Shown in pieces: positions 16,729-24,501 of a DNA stretch of 64,000 nt; position 1 is the first letter of the stretch, and each line of letters begins with the position of its first letter. The notes beneath the pieces are model-generated. The model saw nothing but the letters and a program-made list of their open reading frames with translations. It made no database searches and was not told where the DNA came from. The position numbers and the translations under genes are program-made. This DNA comes from SD8 sp035528475 (lineage in GTDB: Archaea > Halobacteriota > Methanomicrobia > Methanomicrobiales > Methanospirillaceae): positions 1 to 64,000 of the forward strand of contig DATKYO010000114.1 of the NCBI GenBank assembly GCA_035528475.1, read 5' to 3'.

Positions 16729-18005
16729 TCCAACCAGTTCTGTTGACGGATAGAATCGCGGGTGAGCACAACCAGCATTCCTTTCTCGAGATCCTGCTCA
16801 GTAATGTATTCCCGGTTCTCCATCAGGGCTGTAAGGATTGCTTCCTTGACCATGATTCGCAGATCAGCTCCGGAAAATTTCTCGGTAATGTCTGCGACCC
16901 TGTTGAAATTGCACCGGCAGTCTATAGAGGTGGTAACCCTTTTCAGAATCTCCTCTCTCATGGGTGCGTCAGGAAGCCCAAACGGCACCACTTCGTCAAA
17001 TCGTCTCCAGGCTGCTTCGTCCAGCAACTGGGGATGATTTGTGGCACCGATCAGGAGCACGGCATTTTTAACCAGATTTATCTGGTCGATATTCTTCAGG
17101 AGTGAATTCACCGCCCGCTTCATTGCCCCATGATCGTCTGCGACCCTGCTCTTGGCAACAAAGTCGAATTCGTCAATAAAGAGAATGCAAGGAGCCAGTT
17201 TCTTTGCAAAATCAAATATTCTGTCAATATTCTTTGATGTTTCTCCCAGGTACTGCGACGTAATCATGGAGAGACGGACCTCGATTATGGGAAGGTGCAT
17301 CTCATGGGATAGGGCCAGGGCAAGCGATGTTTTTCCTGTTCCCGACGGTCCGACAAAGAGGAGTTTGCCAACTTCATAAATTCGGTGTTTCTGGAGGATC
17401 TTCAGGTTCTTACGGGCAACGTGTACTTTCTTAATAATTGTTTCCTGTTCCGCGGTGCACACCAGATCTTCGAATTGCTGCTCAACCTCTTCTGGGGCGT
17501 TTACAATAACAAGATCCAGGGCACTTTTCAGTCGCTCATCTCCGGCGATTATAGTAGACATTTTATTCTGAAGATACACCTTGGTGTCCTCGAAAAGAGG
17601 ATTTGCCTCTTTTACTTCCTCGTATGAAATTTTTACCGAGTCGGAATCACGGAAAAAAAATGCAAGTGCAGGATTTGTTTCAATATAGTTTTTTCCGCCT
17701 TTTTTCAGGAACCATTTGGCTGCCGGTTCCAGCGTGGTGACATAAATGCGCTGACCAAACTCCTCGCATGCCACAACAGGGTTAGACTCAAGCTTCCGGC
17801 ATGCATCCGTGATGCCAAGGGTCTTCCTGACCATGCCCTCGCTCACGTATAATGGCCGCTTGACTTCTCCCGCTCCGTTCCCACTGAATAATTCCCTGCA
17901 TTCCGGGGTGAGATCATTGATTTCAAGGTTCTGGTGGCGATTGAATATTTCTGCGGTAAGGATTACCTCCAGAAGTTTGAGGGTATCGTTATCTTTTCCA
18001 GACAT
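16725..18005 (-). CDS. AAA-family ATPase
   Basis: Protein of 426 residues. The N-terminal 200 residues are not recognised and have no clear motif. The AAA module has Walker A GPSGTGKT (219-226), Walker B LFIDEFD (275-281), sensor-1 GATN (320-323), and arginines 334-335 in the second region of homology (EAAWRRFDEVV). The C-terminal AAA lid has FSGADLRIMVKEA. This is the proteasome-activator/katanin type of AAA, with a unique N-domain. It shares a four-base overlap with the PhnP-like hydrolase gene. The substrate is unknown. Confidence 0.87.
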   Translation of the reverse strand: MSGKDNDTLKLLEVILTAEIFNRHQNLEINDLTPECRELFSGNGAGEVKRPLYVSEGMVRKTLGITDACRKLESNPVVACEEFGQRIYVTTLEPAAKWFLKKGGKNYIETNPALAFFFRDSDSVKISYEEVKEANPLFEDTKVYLQNKMSTIIAGDERLKSALDLVIVNAPEEVEQQFEDLVCTAEQETIIKKVHVARKNLKILQKHRIYEVGKLLFVGPSGTGKTSLALALSHEMHLPIIEVRLSMITSQYLGETSKNIDRIFDFAKKLAPCILFIDEFDFVAKSRVADDHGAMKRAVNSLLKNIDQINLVKNAVLLIGATNHPQLLDEAAWRRFDEVVPFGLPDAPMREEILKRVTTSIDCRCNFNRVADITEKFSGADLRIMVKEAILTALMENREYITEQDLEKGMLVVLTRDSIRQQNWLE

Positions 18006-18050
18006 CTCTGTAACTTTAACTATTCTGTTTGTGATCCAATAAGTATATCT

Positions 18051-18929
18051 TTACAAGCGGGTGGTGACCACGCATCCATCATCAGTGACAATGAGAGTGT
18101 GCTCGTGCTGGGAGACCAGGGATCCGGGAATATCTGATAGCACAGGGTATGCCCTGATCACCTGCATGCGAAGAAGTGTGGACAGGGCAATATCTGTCTT
18201 CTCACCGGGCAGCCACCGCCGGGCAAAGGGCATGCCTCTCCTGCTGCGTATTGATTCCAGGATCCGACGTGCAGAGGCAAGCCTGACAGGCTTGACACCA
18301 ATCTGCTGGAATATCTCGGCACGCGGCTTCTCACTGACCCTGCCCGCTCCGGTGCTGGCGAAAGGCTCAATTGCAAAAACCATTCCTTCCTTGAGAACGG
18401 CGCCCCCCTGGAGAGAGATATTTGGTATATTCGGAGGTTTGTGAATGATATACCTGTCCAGTCCGTGGCCGGTCAGGTTGGAAACAGGCCGGAATCTACG
18501 CGATTCTATCTCCCCCTGAATGGCGGATCCGAGCTCACCAACAGTAACCCCCGGTCTGACACGTTCAATAGCCCGTTCCAGCGCCTGCTCTGAGGCCTCA
18601 AGGAGGGTTGAATGGGATCCAAGGTCAATGGTAGTCGCGGTGTCAGCGATATAGCCGTCGATATGTACGCCCAGGTCAAGTTTGACCACATCGCCCTCGC
18701 AGAAAACCCGGGTATCCCCGGTCATAGCGGTGTCATGGGCGGCATCCTCATTGATAGATACATTGAGTGGAAAGGCCAGTCCTGCACCTTCTTTGTCCAC
18801 AAGTTCTTCGACATATTCTACAACCTCCAATATGGGTGTGCCCGGCCGTATCTCTTGTGCGCCCATGGAAAGGACAGTTGCTGCAATAGTTCCTGCCTGC
18901 AGGTACAGGTCATATATCTCTTCTTTCAT
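18051..18929 (-). CDS. map: Methionine aminopeptidase, type II
   Basis: Enzyme of 292 residues removing initiator methionine. The pita-bread fold and metal ligands are visible: KLDLGVHIDGYIADTA (two Asp), TGHGLDRY (His), AIEPFAS (Glu) and the final HEHTLIV (Glu in EHT). The type II insert is present, as in archaea. ATG 18929 is preferred to ATG 18944 because GAGG at 18942-18939 is a good ribosome-binding site overlapping the stop of the upstream M24 peptidase. The two M24 genes form an operon. Confidence 0.94.
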   Translation of the reverse strand: MKEEIYDLYLQAGTIAATVLSMGAQEIRPGTPILEVVEYVEELVDKEGAGLAFPLNVSINEDAAHDTAMTGDTRVFCEGDVVKLDLGVHIDGYIADTATTIDLGSHSTLLEASEQALERAIERVRPGVTVGELGSAIQGEIESRRFRPVSNLTGHGLDRYIIHKPPNIPNISLQGGAVLKEGMVFAIEPFASTGAGRVSEKPRAEIFQQIGVKPVRLASARRILESIRSRRGMPFARRWLPGEKTDIALSTLLRMQVIRAYPVLSDIPGSLVSQHEHTLIVTDDGCVVTTRL

Positions 18930-18940
18930 TAAATTAAACC

Positions 18941-20068
18941 TCATACGACAAAATCATAAGGGAATCGTGTGAAACACTCAAATCCATTCTTCGTAACCAC
19001 GCCAATATTTTCCAGGCGTACTCCGCCCCTGTCTCTGAAATAAAGTCCTGGTTCATTGGTTATGACATTGCCCGCAGATAGAGCCAAACCTCCCGGCCCT
19101 ACATTCGGAAGTTCATGTACCTCCAGCCCTACTCCGTGTCCCAGATTATGTATAAATCCCTCTTTCCCACTCTGGTACCCATGATCGGAGAAGAAATCCA
19201 CCACTGACTGGTGGACATCCGCTCCGGTAATCCCTGGTTTTATCTTTTTTGAAGCCATGGTTTGGGCATCCCTGACCGCAACGTACATATCTGCAATGTC
19301 GGATGAAGGCTCACCTTTGCAGATTGTGCGGGACATGTCAGAATAATATCCTGAATTTTCGTCCTTTGGAAAAATATCAATAACGATTGGCTCCCCCTCC
19401 TGAAGTGGCCCGGTCCCCCTTATATGTGGGATGGCACTATCCTTTCCGCATGATACGATGGTATCCGATGCCCGGCACCCGTACTCGAGGAGAACTTTAT
19501 GCATTTCAGCCCGTATACACTCTGAAGTGAGGGGAGTCCTGCCTTTATGAAGTACGCCTTTCCGCGGCTTCGATTTTTGGATCAGTGCAACGGCAACTTC
19601 CATTGCACGTTCTGTCGCCTGCTGGACCATTCGGATAGATTCAAGTTCATATGGGCTTTTTTTTGCTCTCATCCCTTCAATCGTCCCTTTATCTGAAATT
19701 ACTCTGCCATAGTGCTCAAGTTCCCTGCCAAGAGCAATGGGAAACCAGGCGGGAACCAGGATTTTATTCCCTGCCAACCCTGATATCATCAGGGCCAGGG
19801 CCTTCCATTTGTCTTTTTCCTCTTTGATGATATCCAGAAGTCCCGCATCAGCCCTGGTCATGACCGCTGTATCCGATTCACGTGATGCCCGTTCGAATTC
19901 CATCTGCGATACCACAATGACTCCCCTTTGGCCCTTTTTCTTAAAATATACGATTGGATCAGTTGAGGTGAACCGTGTGAGATACCGCATGTCTGCGGCA
20001 TCCGAAGTTGCGAACATCACAAAAGAATCGGCCCCGCATTTCTCCAATGTTTTATCCGGTATATCCAT
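18941..20068 (-). CDS. M24 family peptidase, Xaa-Pro aminopeptidase type
   Basis: Protein of 375 residues with an N-terminal creatinase-like domain and a C-terminal pita-bread catalytic domain. Metal ligands are in VIDIFPKDENSGYYSDMSRT, HNLGHGVGLEVHE, NEPGLY and GVRLENIGVV. It probably removes N-terminal residues before proline. ATG 20068 is chosen because GAAGG precedes it and a TATA-like CATAAAAGTAC near 20110-20100 predicts a start of transcription around 20080; a GTG at 20095 is the alternative. It is followed directly by map. Confidence 0.9.
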   Translation of the reverse strand: MDIPDKTLEKCGADSFVMFATSDAADMRYLTRFTSTDPIVYFKKKGQRGVIVVSQMEFERASRESDTAVMTRADAGLLDIIKEEKDKWKALALMISGLAGNKILVPAWFPIALGRELEHYGRVISDKGTIEGMRAKKSPYELESIRMVQQATERAMEVAVALIQKSKPRKGVLHKGRTPLTSECIRAEMHKVLLEYGCRASDTIVSCGKDSAIPHIRGTGPLQEGEPIVIDIFPKDENSGYYSDMSRTICKGEPSSDIADMYVAVRDAQTMASKKIKPGITGADVHQSVVDFFSDHGYQSGKEGFIHNLGHGVGLEVHELPNVGPGGLALSAGNVITNEPGLYFRDRGGVRLENIGVVTKNGFECFTRFPYDFVV

Positions 20069-20128
20069 ATAGCCTTCAATTGGACAAAATACCACAAGTA
20101 CTTTTATGATGAAGATGACCTATGAATA

Positions 20129-20374
20129 ATGGATGAGGCAACCAGAGAGCGATTCAAATGGAAATTCTACCGCCTTGCGGTTTTGCTGAATGCGATAATC
20201 CTGTGTATTGCCATTGGGATCATTGTCTTGTTCATAGCCCCGGAAGGATATGCACTTCCTCTGGCGGCTGCGTTATTTATTATTGCCGGGTTGATTGCAA
20301 TATATTTCAGTGGACAGTACAAGGTTACGAAAGCTTGGCTTGATGAAGATAAGTCACATGATGACGAAACTTAA
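20129..20374 (+). CDS. Small two-helix membrane protein
   Basis: 81 residues. Hydrophobic segments are at about 14-36 and 42-61, joined by a short APEGYALP turn. The N-terminus is basic and the C-terminus acidic (DEDKSHDDET). No family is recognised. The gene begins 60 bases from the divergent M24 peptidase and is followed 15 bases later by a small winged-helix gene, so the two are probably co-transcribed. A role in membrane sensing for the regulator would fit but is not shown. Confidence 0.65.
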   Translation: MDEATRERFKWKFYRLAVLLNAIILCIAIGIIVLFIAPEGYALPLAAALFIIAGLIAIYFSGQYKVTKAWLDEDKSHDDET

Positions 20375-20389
20375 AAATACGAAGTCCAT

Positions 20390-20680
20390 ATGATAGGAAA
20401 GGTCAAATCTGAAATTGAATTGATGAAGCGGCACATGGAGGTCCTGCGGGCAGTGGTACAACATCAGCCAATCGGAATCATGAAACTATCCGAACTTCTT
20501 GAACAGCCGTTTCATCGTATCAGATATTCACTCCGGATTCTTGAGCATCTCGGATATATAAAGGCATCTCCGTCTGGCGCGGTTTCCACAAGGGCTGCAG
20601 AGGATCTTTTGCGCCATTTGAATTCGGAACTCGATGAAATGATTGCAATGCTGGAGACCATGAAACACCATAATGAATAA
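20390..20680 (+). CDS. Small winged-helix transcriptional regulator
   Basis: 96 residues with a winged helix at about 12-72: MEVLRAVVQHQPIGIMKLSELLEQPFHRIRYSLRILEHLGYIKAS. This is of the ArsR/DUF-type HTH seen in many methanogens. The C-terminus (LNSELDEMIAMLETMKHH) is a likely dimerisation helix. No cysteine metal site is visible. It lies 15 bases after the small membrane protein. Targets are unknown. Confidence 0.75.
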   Translation: MIGKVKSEIELMKRHMEVLRAVVQHQPIGIMKLSELLEQPFHRIRYSLRILEHLGYIKASPSGAVSTRAAEDLLRHLNSELDEMIAMLETMKHHNE

Positions 20681-20789
20681 ATGCGAATTTTTGATTGTAA
20701 CCTGTCCCAGGAATTTGGAATAAAAAACCCTGCTATTCAGCGGTATCTTTAAAAGCACTCACAAAGAATCTATTAAGGCATATCGGAAT

Positions 20790-20862
20790 GCCGCCATAAC
20801 TCAGTTGGTAGAGTGGCTGGCTGTTAACCAGCATGTCACAGGTTCGAGTCCTGTTGGCGGCG
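20790..20862 (+). tRNA. tRNA-Asn (GUU)
   Basis: 73-base cloverleaf. The acceptor arm GCCGCCA pairs with TGGCGGC, with discriminator G. The anticodon loop CTGTTAA carries GTT (20823-20825). The T loop GGTTCGAGTCC is standard. No CCA is encoded and no intron is seen. Confidence 0.95.
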
Positions 20863-20870
20863 CTTCACCC

Positions 20871-20945
20871 GGGCCCGTAGCTTAGTCCGGTTAGAGCGCC
20901 CGGCTCATAACCGGGCGGTCATGCGTTCGAATCGCATCGGGCCCA
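20871..20945 (+). tRNA. tRNA with CAU anticodon, probably tRNA-Ile2
   Basis: 75-base cloverleaf; the acceptor GGGCCCG pairs with CGGGCCC, with discriminator A. Loop CTCATAA carries CAT. By anticodon it would be called Met, but every arm is nearly identical to the tRNA-Ile(GAU) at 33753-33826 (same acceptor, same anticodon stem, similar D and T arms). That points to the isoleucine AUA decoder whose C34 is modified to agmatidine in archaea. Eight bases separate it from tRNA-Asn. Confidence 0.9.
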
Positions 20946-21005
20946 CTACCCTTGCTGCTTTTAATTCAAAACTTATGTATGGGCGGAGGTGTATAGTCAC
21001 CACGT

Positions 21006-22034
21006 ATGAAGTGCCCTATCTGTGGCGATGATTGTGTCAAGAATGCGCACGAAATTATTGATATTCTTCCCACAATATTCTCACGCTGTCCTGATTGCCG
21101 TTTCAGGATGCTGGATAAAAAAGCACCGCTCCCAAACCGCTATTTTGAGACTCCCTGTAAGTGTGGAAAACGATTCATCGACGAAGTGTATGCCCACATC
21201 TATGTAATTCTTGTTGAGGAAGGGATATTCAACGGAACGGAACCGATAAGTGCTGTAGGCAGCCCGCTTGTTCATCCGGGATTTTTCATGAAAAATCCCC
21301 CGTTCCTGCCCAAAAACTCGCTTGTACTACTCTCCAGGAATCTTAATTCGAAAGTTTCCGGACGGATCGTCGACGAAGTTCCTGAAATTCGGGCGGTTAT
21401 CAGGAGCGATGATTCAGTTCCCGGTATTTCCGACATCGATCTCGATGGCATGCCCGATACCTATACCCTTCTCGCCGGATGTGATATCAGGGCAAATGTC
21501 TTTGATACGAGTTCCGGGCCCATAGTCTTGTATAAGCAACAGTCAACCATGCATATCGAATTCCCCCGGCGTTTCAATCCAAAGATTAAGGGGGTGGGAG
21601 AGAAGATCGCTGCATTCCACCCGGAACACTTCATCGACGCGTGCTGCGGGGCGGGAACCCTTGGTCTAACAGCGGCACGAATGGGGGTTCCTCATGTGAT
21701 AATGAATGATGCGTGGTATGCGGCTGCATTCTGGGCGGCATATAATATCCAGGTAAACCGGGAGTATTTCAAGCTGGAGGATGTCAGGATTGTGAGGGGC
21801 TATGAAGAAATGAAGAATGAGCCTGTTGTAAAAGAGCCAAAAATAGTGGCTGAGGCAACAGGGACACAAAATATTGAGGTATATCAAGCTGATTTTGCCA
21901 GGCTCTATTCCGTTCTGCCGGACGCACCTGTTCTGGCAGTCATCGATCTCTTCGAAAAATCGGATAAAGCCGCAACCAATGAGGTTATTCGCCAGTGGCG
22001 TGAACATGTTGCCGGCGAGGTATTTATCCCATAA
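21006..22034 (+). CDS. Zinc-ribbon protein with SAM-methyltransferase-like domain
   Basis: 342 residues. The N-terminus has CPICGDDC, CPDC and CKCG, suggesting two zinc-binding elements in the first 55 residues. A middle segment is unassigned. From about 200 it has a Rossmann-type methyltransferase motif I (DACCGAGTLGL, from about 211) and a motif-II-like MNDAWYAAAFWAAYN. The usual NPPY-like catalytic motif is absent; VIDLFEKS occupies that place. It may be an RNA- or protein-modifying enzyme, or a non-catalytic relative. It is adjacent to the SRP RNA gene, whose TATA box overlaps its 3' end. Confidence 0.7.
   Translation: MKCPICGDDCVKNAHEIIDILPTIFSRCPDCRFRMLDKKAPLPNRYFETPCKCGKRFIDEVYAHIYVILVEEGIFNGTEPISAVGSPLVHPGFFMKNPPFLPKNSLVLLSRNLNSKVSGRIVDEVPEIRAVIRSDDSVPGISDIDLDGMPDTYTLLAGCDIRANVFDTSSGPIVLYKQQSTMHIEFPRRFNPKIKGVGEKIAAFHPEHFIDACCGAGTLGLTAARMGVPHVIMNDAWYAAAFWAAYNIQVNREYFKLEDVRIVRGYEEMKNEPVVKEPKIVAEATGTQNIEVYQADFARLYSVLPDAPVLAVIDLFEKSDKAATNEVIRQWREHVAGEVFIP
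22019..22027 (+). promoter_or_regulatory. TATA box for SRP RNA
   Basis: GTATTTATC, centred near 22023 and inside the end of the preceding coding region. It is 25 bases upstream of the inferred SRP RNA start at 22048. Confidence 0.5.
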
Positions 22035-22047
22035 GCTCTCCAATGAA

Positions 22048-22361
22048 TATGGGGACTAGCCCGGGTGGTTCGGCGTCACCTGTTACCCGAGACCGCCGGT
22101 ATGCGGGGGGCGAAGTTTGAGGAAGGCTGCAACGAACTGCTGGATACCATTGCATCCTGACGTTGAAACCTCGTCCCATGAGGTCGGTGTACAAGAATCA
22201 AAGCCCCGGAGGGGGTGGTGACTTGTTATTGCGGAGAACGGTTCAGGCCCGGAAGGGAGCAGACTTACCGTGAACATTCGGCGCCCATGGGGTTGCGGGG
22301 CGGAGGATGGAAGCTCTGGCAAAGGGAGTGACGTACAGTCGACCGAAAACGTGTCCCCATA
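22048..22361 (+). ncRNA. ffs: Archaeal signal recognition particle 7S RNA
   Basis: About 314 bases. The 5' end TATGGGGAC pairs with 3' GTCCCCATA, forming archaeal helix 1. The 5' domain has GGTTCGGCGTCACCTG and ACCGCCGG (helices 3 and 4), and the helix 8 core is GGCCCGGAAGGGAGCAG at about 22246-22262, the SRP54-binding region. The RNA scaffolds SRP19 and SRP54 for membrane targeting. The mdh start codon lies only 15 bases past the 3' end, so mdh may be expressed by read-through or from a promoter hidden in the RNA gene. Confidence 0.93.
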
Positions 22362-22375
22362 ATTTAGGCTTAATC

Positions 22376-23341
22376 ATGGCCAAAGTGACTATTATCGGAG
22401 CAACCGGCAAAGTGGGCACCTATTCCGCCCATACTATATCTCAGATACCGCATGTGAGTGAAATCCTGCTCTATGGAAGGAAAGGCAGAGAAGATCTTCT
22501 ATCCGGGATCACACAGGATCTGGGTGATTCTTTTGCGGCATCCGGAACATATATGGATCTTGGGTGGACCACCGATCTGGAGGATTTGAGAGGATCGGAC
22601 ATCGTGGTCTGCAGCGCGGGAGTACCAAGAAAATCCGGGCAGGATCGACTCGATCTTGCAGTGGCAAACGCCCGGATTATCGCCGAAGTGTCCCATATCA
22701 TAGGCGAGATCTCACCGTCATCCATGATTCTTTTGGTTACAAATCCCGTGGATGTGATGACATCTGTGGCATTGCGATACTCCGGACTCGAGGCCCAGAA
22801 GGTATTCGGCCTTGGCACACATCTGGACTCCATGCGCCTGAAATCGTTGATTGCATCTTATTTCAAGGTCCATGTAAGTGAAGTGCATACCCGGATAATT
22901 GGCGAACATGGAGAGAGTATGGTGCCGCTCTGGTCGGCGACTACCATCGGTGGCATACAGATCAGTAATCTTCCTGCATTTTCACGGATTCCCATTCATG
23001 AGATGGTTGATATGGTCAGGTCCGGTGGTGAAAATATCATCAGGACAAAGGGAGCCACGGTCTTTGGACCCGGTGAGGCCATTGCAACACTTGTCAGGAC
23101 AATACTGGGGAATGAAAACCGGATATTGACTGTATCTGCATATGTAAAAAGCGAGGTGCATGACATCGGTGATGTATGCATCGGGGTGCCGGCACGTATA
23201 AACCGGAGTGGAGTTTTTCCGGTACCGATAAAAATTGATCACCAGGAAGTAATCAGGTTCAAAGAATCGGTAGAAAAAATTCGGGGCTCTACCGGAAAGG
23301 TTCTGGCGATGCTGGATAAGGATCCTGAGTTTGCCAGATAA
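22376..23341 (+). CDS. mdh: Malate dehydrogenase (lactate/malate dehydrogenase family)
   Basis: NAD(P)-dependent enzyme of 321 residues interconverting malate and oxaloacetate, used by methanogens in the partial reductive TCA path. The N-terminal VTIIGATGKVGTYSAH is the nucleotide loop; VCSAGVPRKSGQDR, LLVTNPVDVMTS and the catalytic histidine of IIGEHGESMVPLWS follow. The substrate-loop GVPRKSGQDR favours malate. ATG 22376 lies just after the SRP RNA; longer readings would run back into that RNA and are rejected. Confidence 0.93.
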   Translation: MAKVTIIGATGKVGTYSAHTISQIPHVSEILLYGRKGREDLLSGITQDLGDSFAASGTYMDLGWTTDLEDLRGSDIVVCSAGVPRKSGQDRLDLAVANARIIAEVSHIIGEISPSSMILLVTNPVDVMTSVALRYSGLEAQKVFGLGTHLDSMRLKSLIASYFKVHVSEVHTRIIGEHGESMVPLWSATTIGGIQISNLPAFSRIPIHEMVDMVRSGGENIIRTKGATVFGPGEAIATLVRTILGNENRILTVSAYVKSEVHDIGDVCIGVPARINRSGVFPVPIKIDHQEVIRFKESVEKIRGSTGKVLAMLDKDPEFAR

Positions 23342-23393
23342 GTGTAATAGAATCTCTTATAAATCTAAAAAAAAGTGAATATTCTCTGAGTTT

Positions 23394-23651
23394 TCAGGTA
23401 AGAGTGAGCTCAACGATTTCTGCCCGTTCAACACCTTCAAGGGCGTTGATGTCGGCTTCGACAGCATCGTTGACTCCGGCGGTATCATCCACAACAACCG
23501 CAATTTTGAGGGCTTTCAATCCGAAACCTATAGGCTCTTCCTGGATGTCCTGAACTCCGTCCACCTTTTCTGATATCAGGCCTTTTAGGGCTTCGAGATC
23601 AATTTCCGGAGAGCTCGGCATGACTTTGAGGATCAATACCACTCTACCCAT
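23394..23651 (-). CDS. ef1b: Elongation factor 1-beta (aEF-1beta)
   Basis: Nucleotide exchange factor of 85 residues for aEF-1alpha. Conserved pattern: VVLILKVMPSSPEIDLEALK, EEPIGFGLKALKIAVVV, and a C-terminal VERAEIVELTL strand. Length is typical of archaeal EF-1beta. Its ATG at 23651 follows the stop of a 53-residue zinc protein by zero bases (TAA ATG), so the two are tightly coupled. The matching EF-1alpha gene is not in this window. Confidence 0.94.
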   Translation of the reverse strand: MGRVVLILKVMPSSPEIDLEALKGLISEKVDGVQDIQEEPIGFGLKALKIAVVVDDTAGVNDAVEADINALEGVERAEIVELTLT

Positions 23652-23813
23652 TTATGGGCCTCCAAAACTGCATTTTGGGCAGCAATACGCGATACTCTGC
23701 TCTCTGCACCGATAACACCGTTTTATAACATACCCGCATTTCGGACATCCGAAATCGGTTGCCCCTTCCTCTGCGAGCGGAGCATTGCATGATGTGCACT
23801 TTTTATTTGACAT
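23652..23813 (-). CDS. Small four-CxxC zinc-finger protein
   Basis: 53 residues, read directly from the minus strand. It starts MSNKKCTSCNAPL and ends CCPKCSFGGP. Four CxxC knuckles (CTSC, CPKC, CYRC, CPKC) predict two zinc sites. It matches the archaeal zinc-ribbon family (DUF1610-like; described as RNA-binding and translation-linked) encoded just before aEF-1beta in other euryarchaea. The ribosome-binding site AGGAGTG lies eight bases before ATG 23813. Haloferax has a related small zinc protein in the same context, as I recall. Confidence 0.85.
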   Translation of the reverse strand: MSNKKCTSCNAPLAEEGATDFGCPKCGYVIKRCYRCREQSIAYCCPKCSFGGP

Positions 23814-23859
23814 TTATTCACTCCTAGAGCGATTCCTTATATTGTCTCTTCCAGAGGAC

Positions 23860-24444
23860 TTAAAAGCCAATGGTCGTGCCCCTGGTTGGAAGGCCCCTGA
23901 TGGCAGAAACTATCCTTTCATCAATTGTCCCGTTCACAACAGATACCCGGACGTGATGTGAAAAGACAAAAGGAAGAAAGGATGGATCTACGTCATTTGT
24001 AATCACTGCTTCCTCTACTGATGCAAGAAGCCTTCCTTCGGAATGAATTCCATCAACTGATTTGAGAATGATAAGGTCAAGGCCGAGGAAATGCGATATC
24101 CATGCTGCAACGGTGTCGGAAGTGATGTCCCATGAATGGGGGAGAGGGTCTCGCTCCCTCAGTATGATATAGGGGAGAAATACCAGGAGTTCGGAGGGAA
24201 TTTCAAGGTGAGCGGTAGTGGGAATCCCCATCGACGCTATATACCATCCGAACTGTTCCATGCCGAGGATTGCCATCCAATGCGCGATATCGTCATTGAC
24301 TGCACATTCCCTGGCGAGATCAGCGAATTTCCCCCCTCCGGGGACTATGAGTGCCTGGCAGCCGGATTTCTGCAGAATATCGAAAATTTTCGGAACATGT
24401 TCGAAAAGACTTCCTCCGATTTTAATTACCAGGGGATTTGCCAT
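23860..24444 (-). CDS. Amino-acid-kinase-fold protein, possibly MfnE
   Basis: 194 residues with the amino-acid kinase signature PLVIKIGGSLFEHVPKI at the N-terminus, LIVPGGGKFADLAR, WDITSDTVAAWISHFLG and LILKSVDGIH. It is shorter than aspartokinase or uridylate kinase. In methanogens such a kinase (MfnE) phosphorylates an aminomethylfuran phosphate in methanofuran synthesis; that assignment is by family resemblance and organism type, not proven here. The transcript probably starts close to ATG 24444 from the TTAATTAATTAG element at 24468-24479. Confidence 0.7.
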   Translation of the reverse strand: MANPLVIKIGGSLFEHVPKIFDILQKSGCQALIVPGGGKFADLARECAVNDDIAHWMAILGMEQFGWYIASMGIPTTAHLEIPSELLVFLPYIILRERDPLPHSWDITSDTVAAWISHFLGLDLIILKSVDGIHSEGRLLASVEEAVITNDVDPSFLPFVFSHHVRVSVVNGTIDERIVSAIRGLPTRGTTIGF

Positions 24445-24447
24445 GCA

Positions 24448-24479
24448 ATCTGATGTGATTTCATCAGGTTAATTAATTA
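24448..24479. promoter_or_regulatory. Divergent promoter with symmetric TATA and dyad
   Basis: TTAATTAATTA (24468-24478) can act as a TATA element both ways. Leftward it would start transcription near the kinase ATG 24444; rightward near ATG 24502 of the phospholipase-like gene, making both almost leaderless. The dyad CTGATG-N6-CATCAG (24450-24467) sits on the kinase side. Confidence 0.4.
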
Positions 24480-24501
24480 GTCGTTTCAAGATCTTTTTCA
24501 T

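Noticed and set aside
22307..22375. Upstream extension of the malate dehydrogenase frame
   Set aside because: It runs into the SRP RNA gene; ATG 22376 gives the normal N-terminus.
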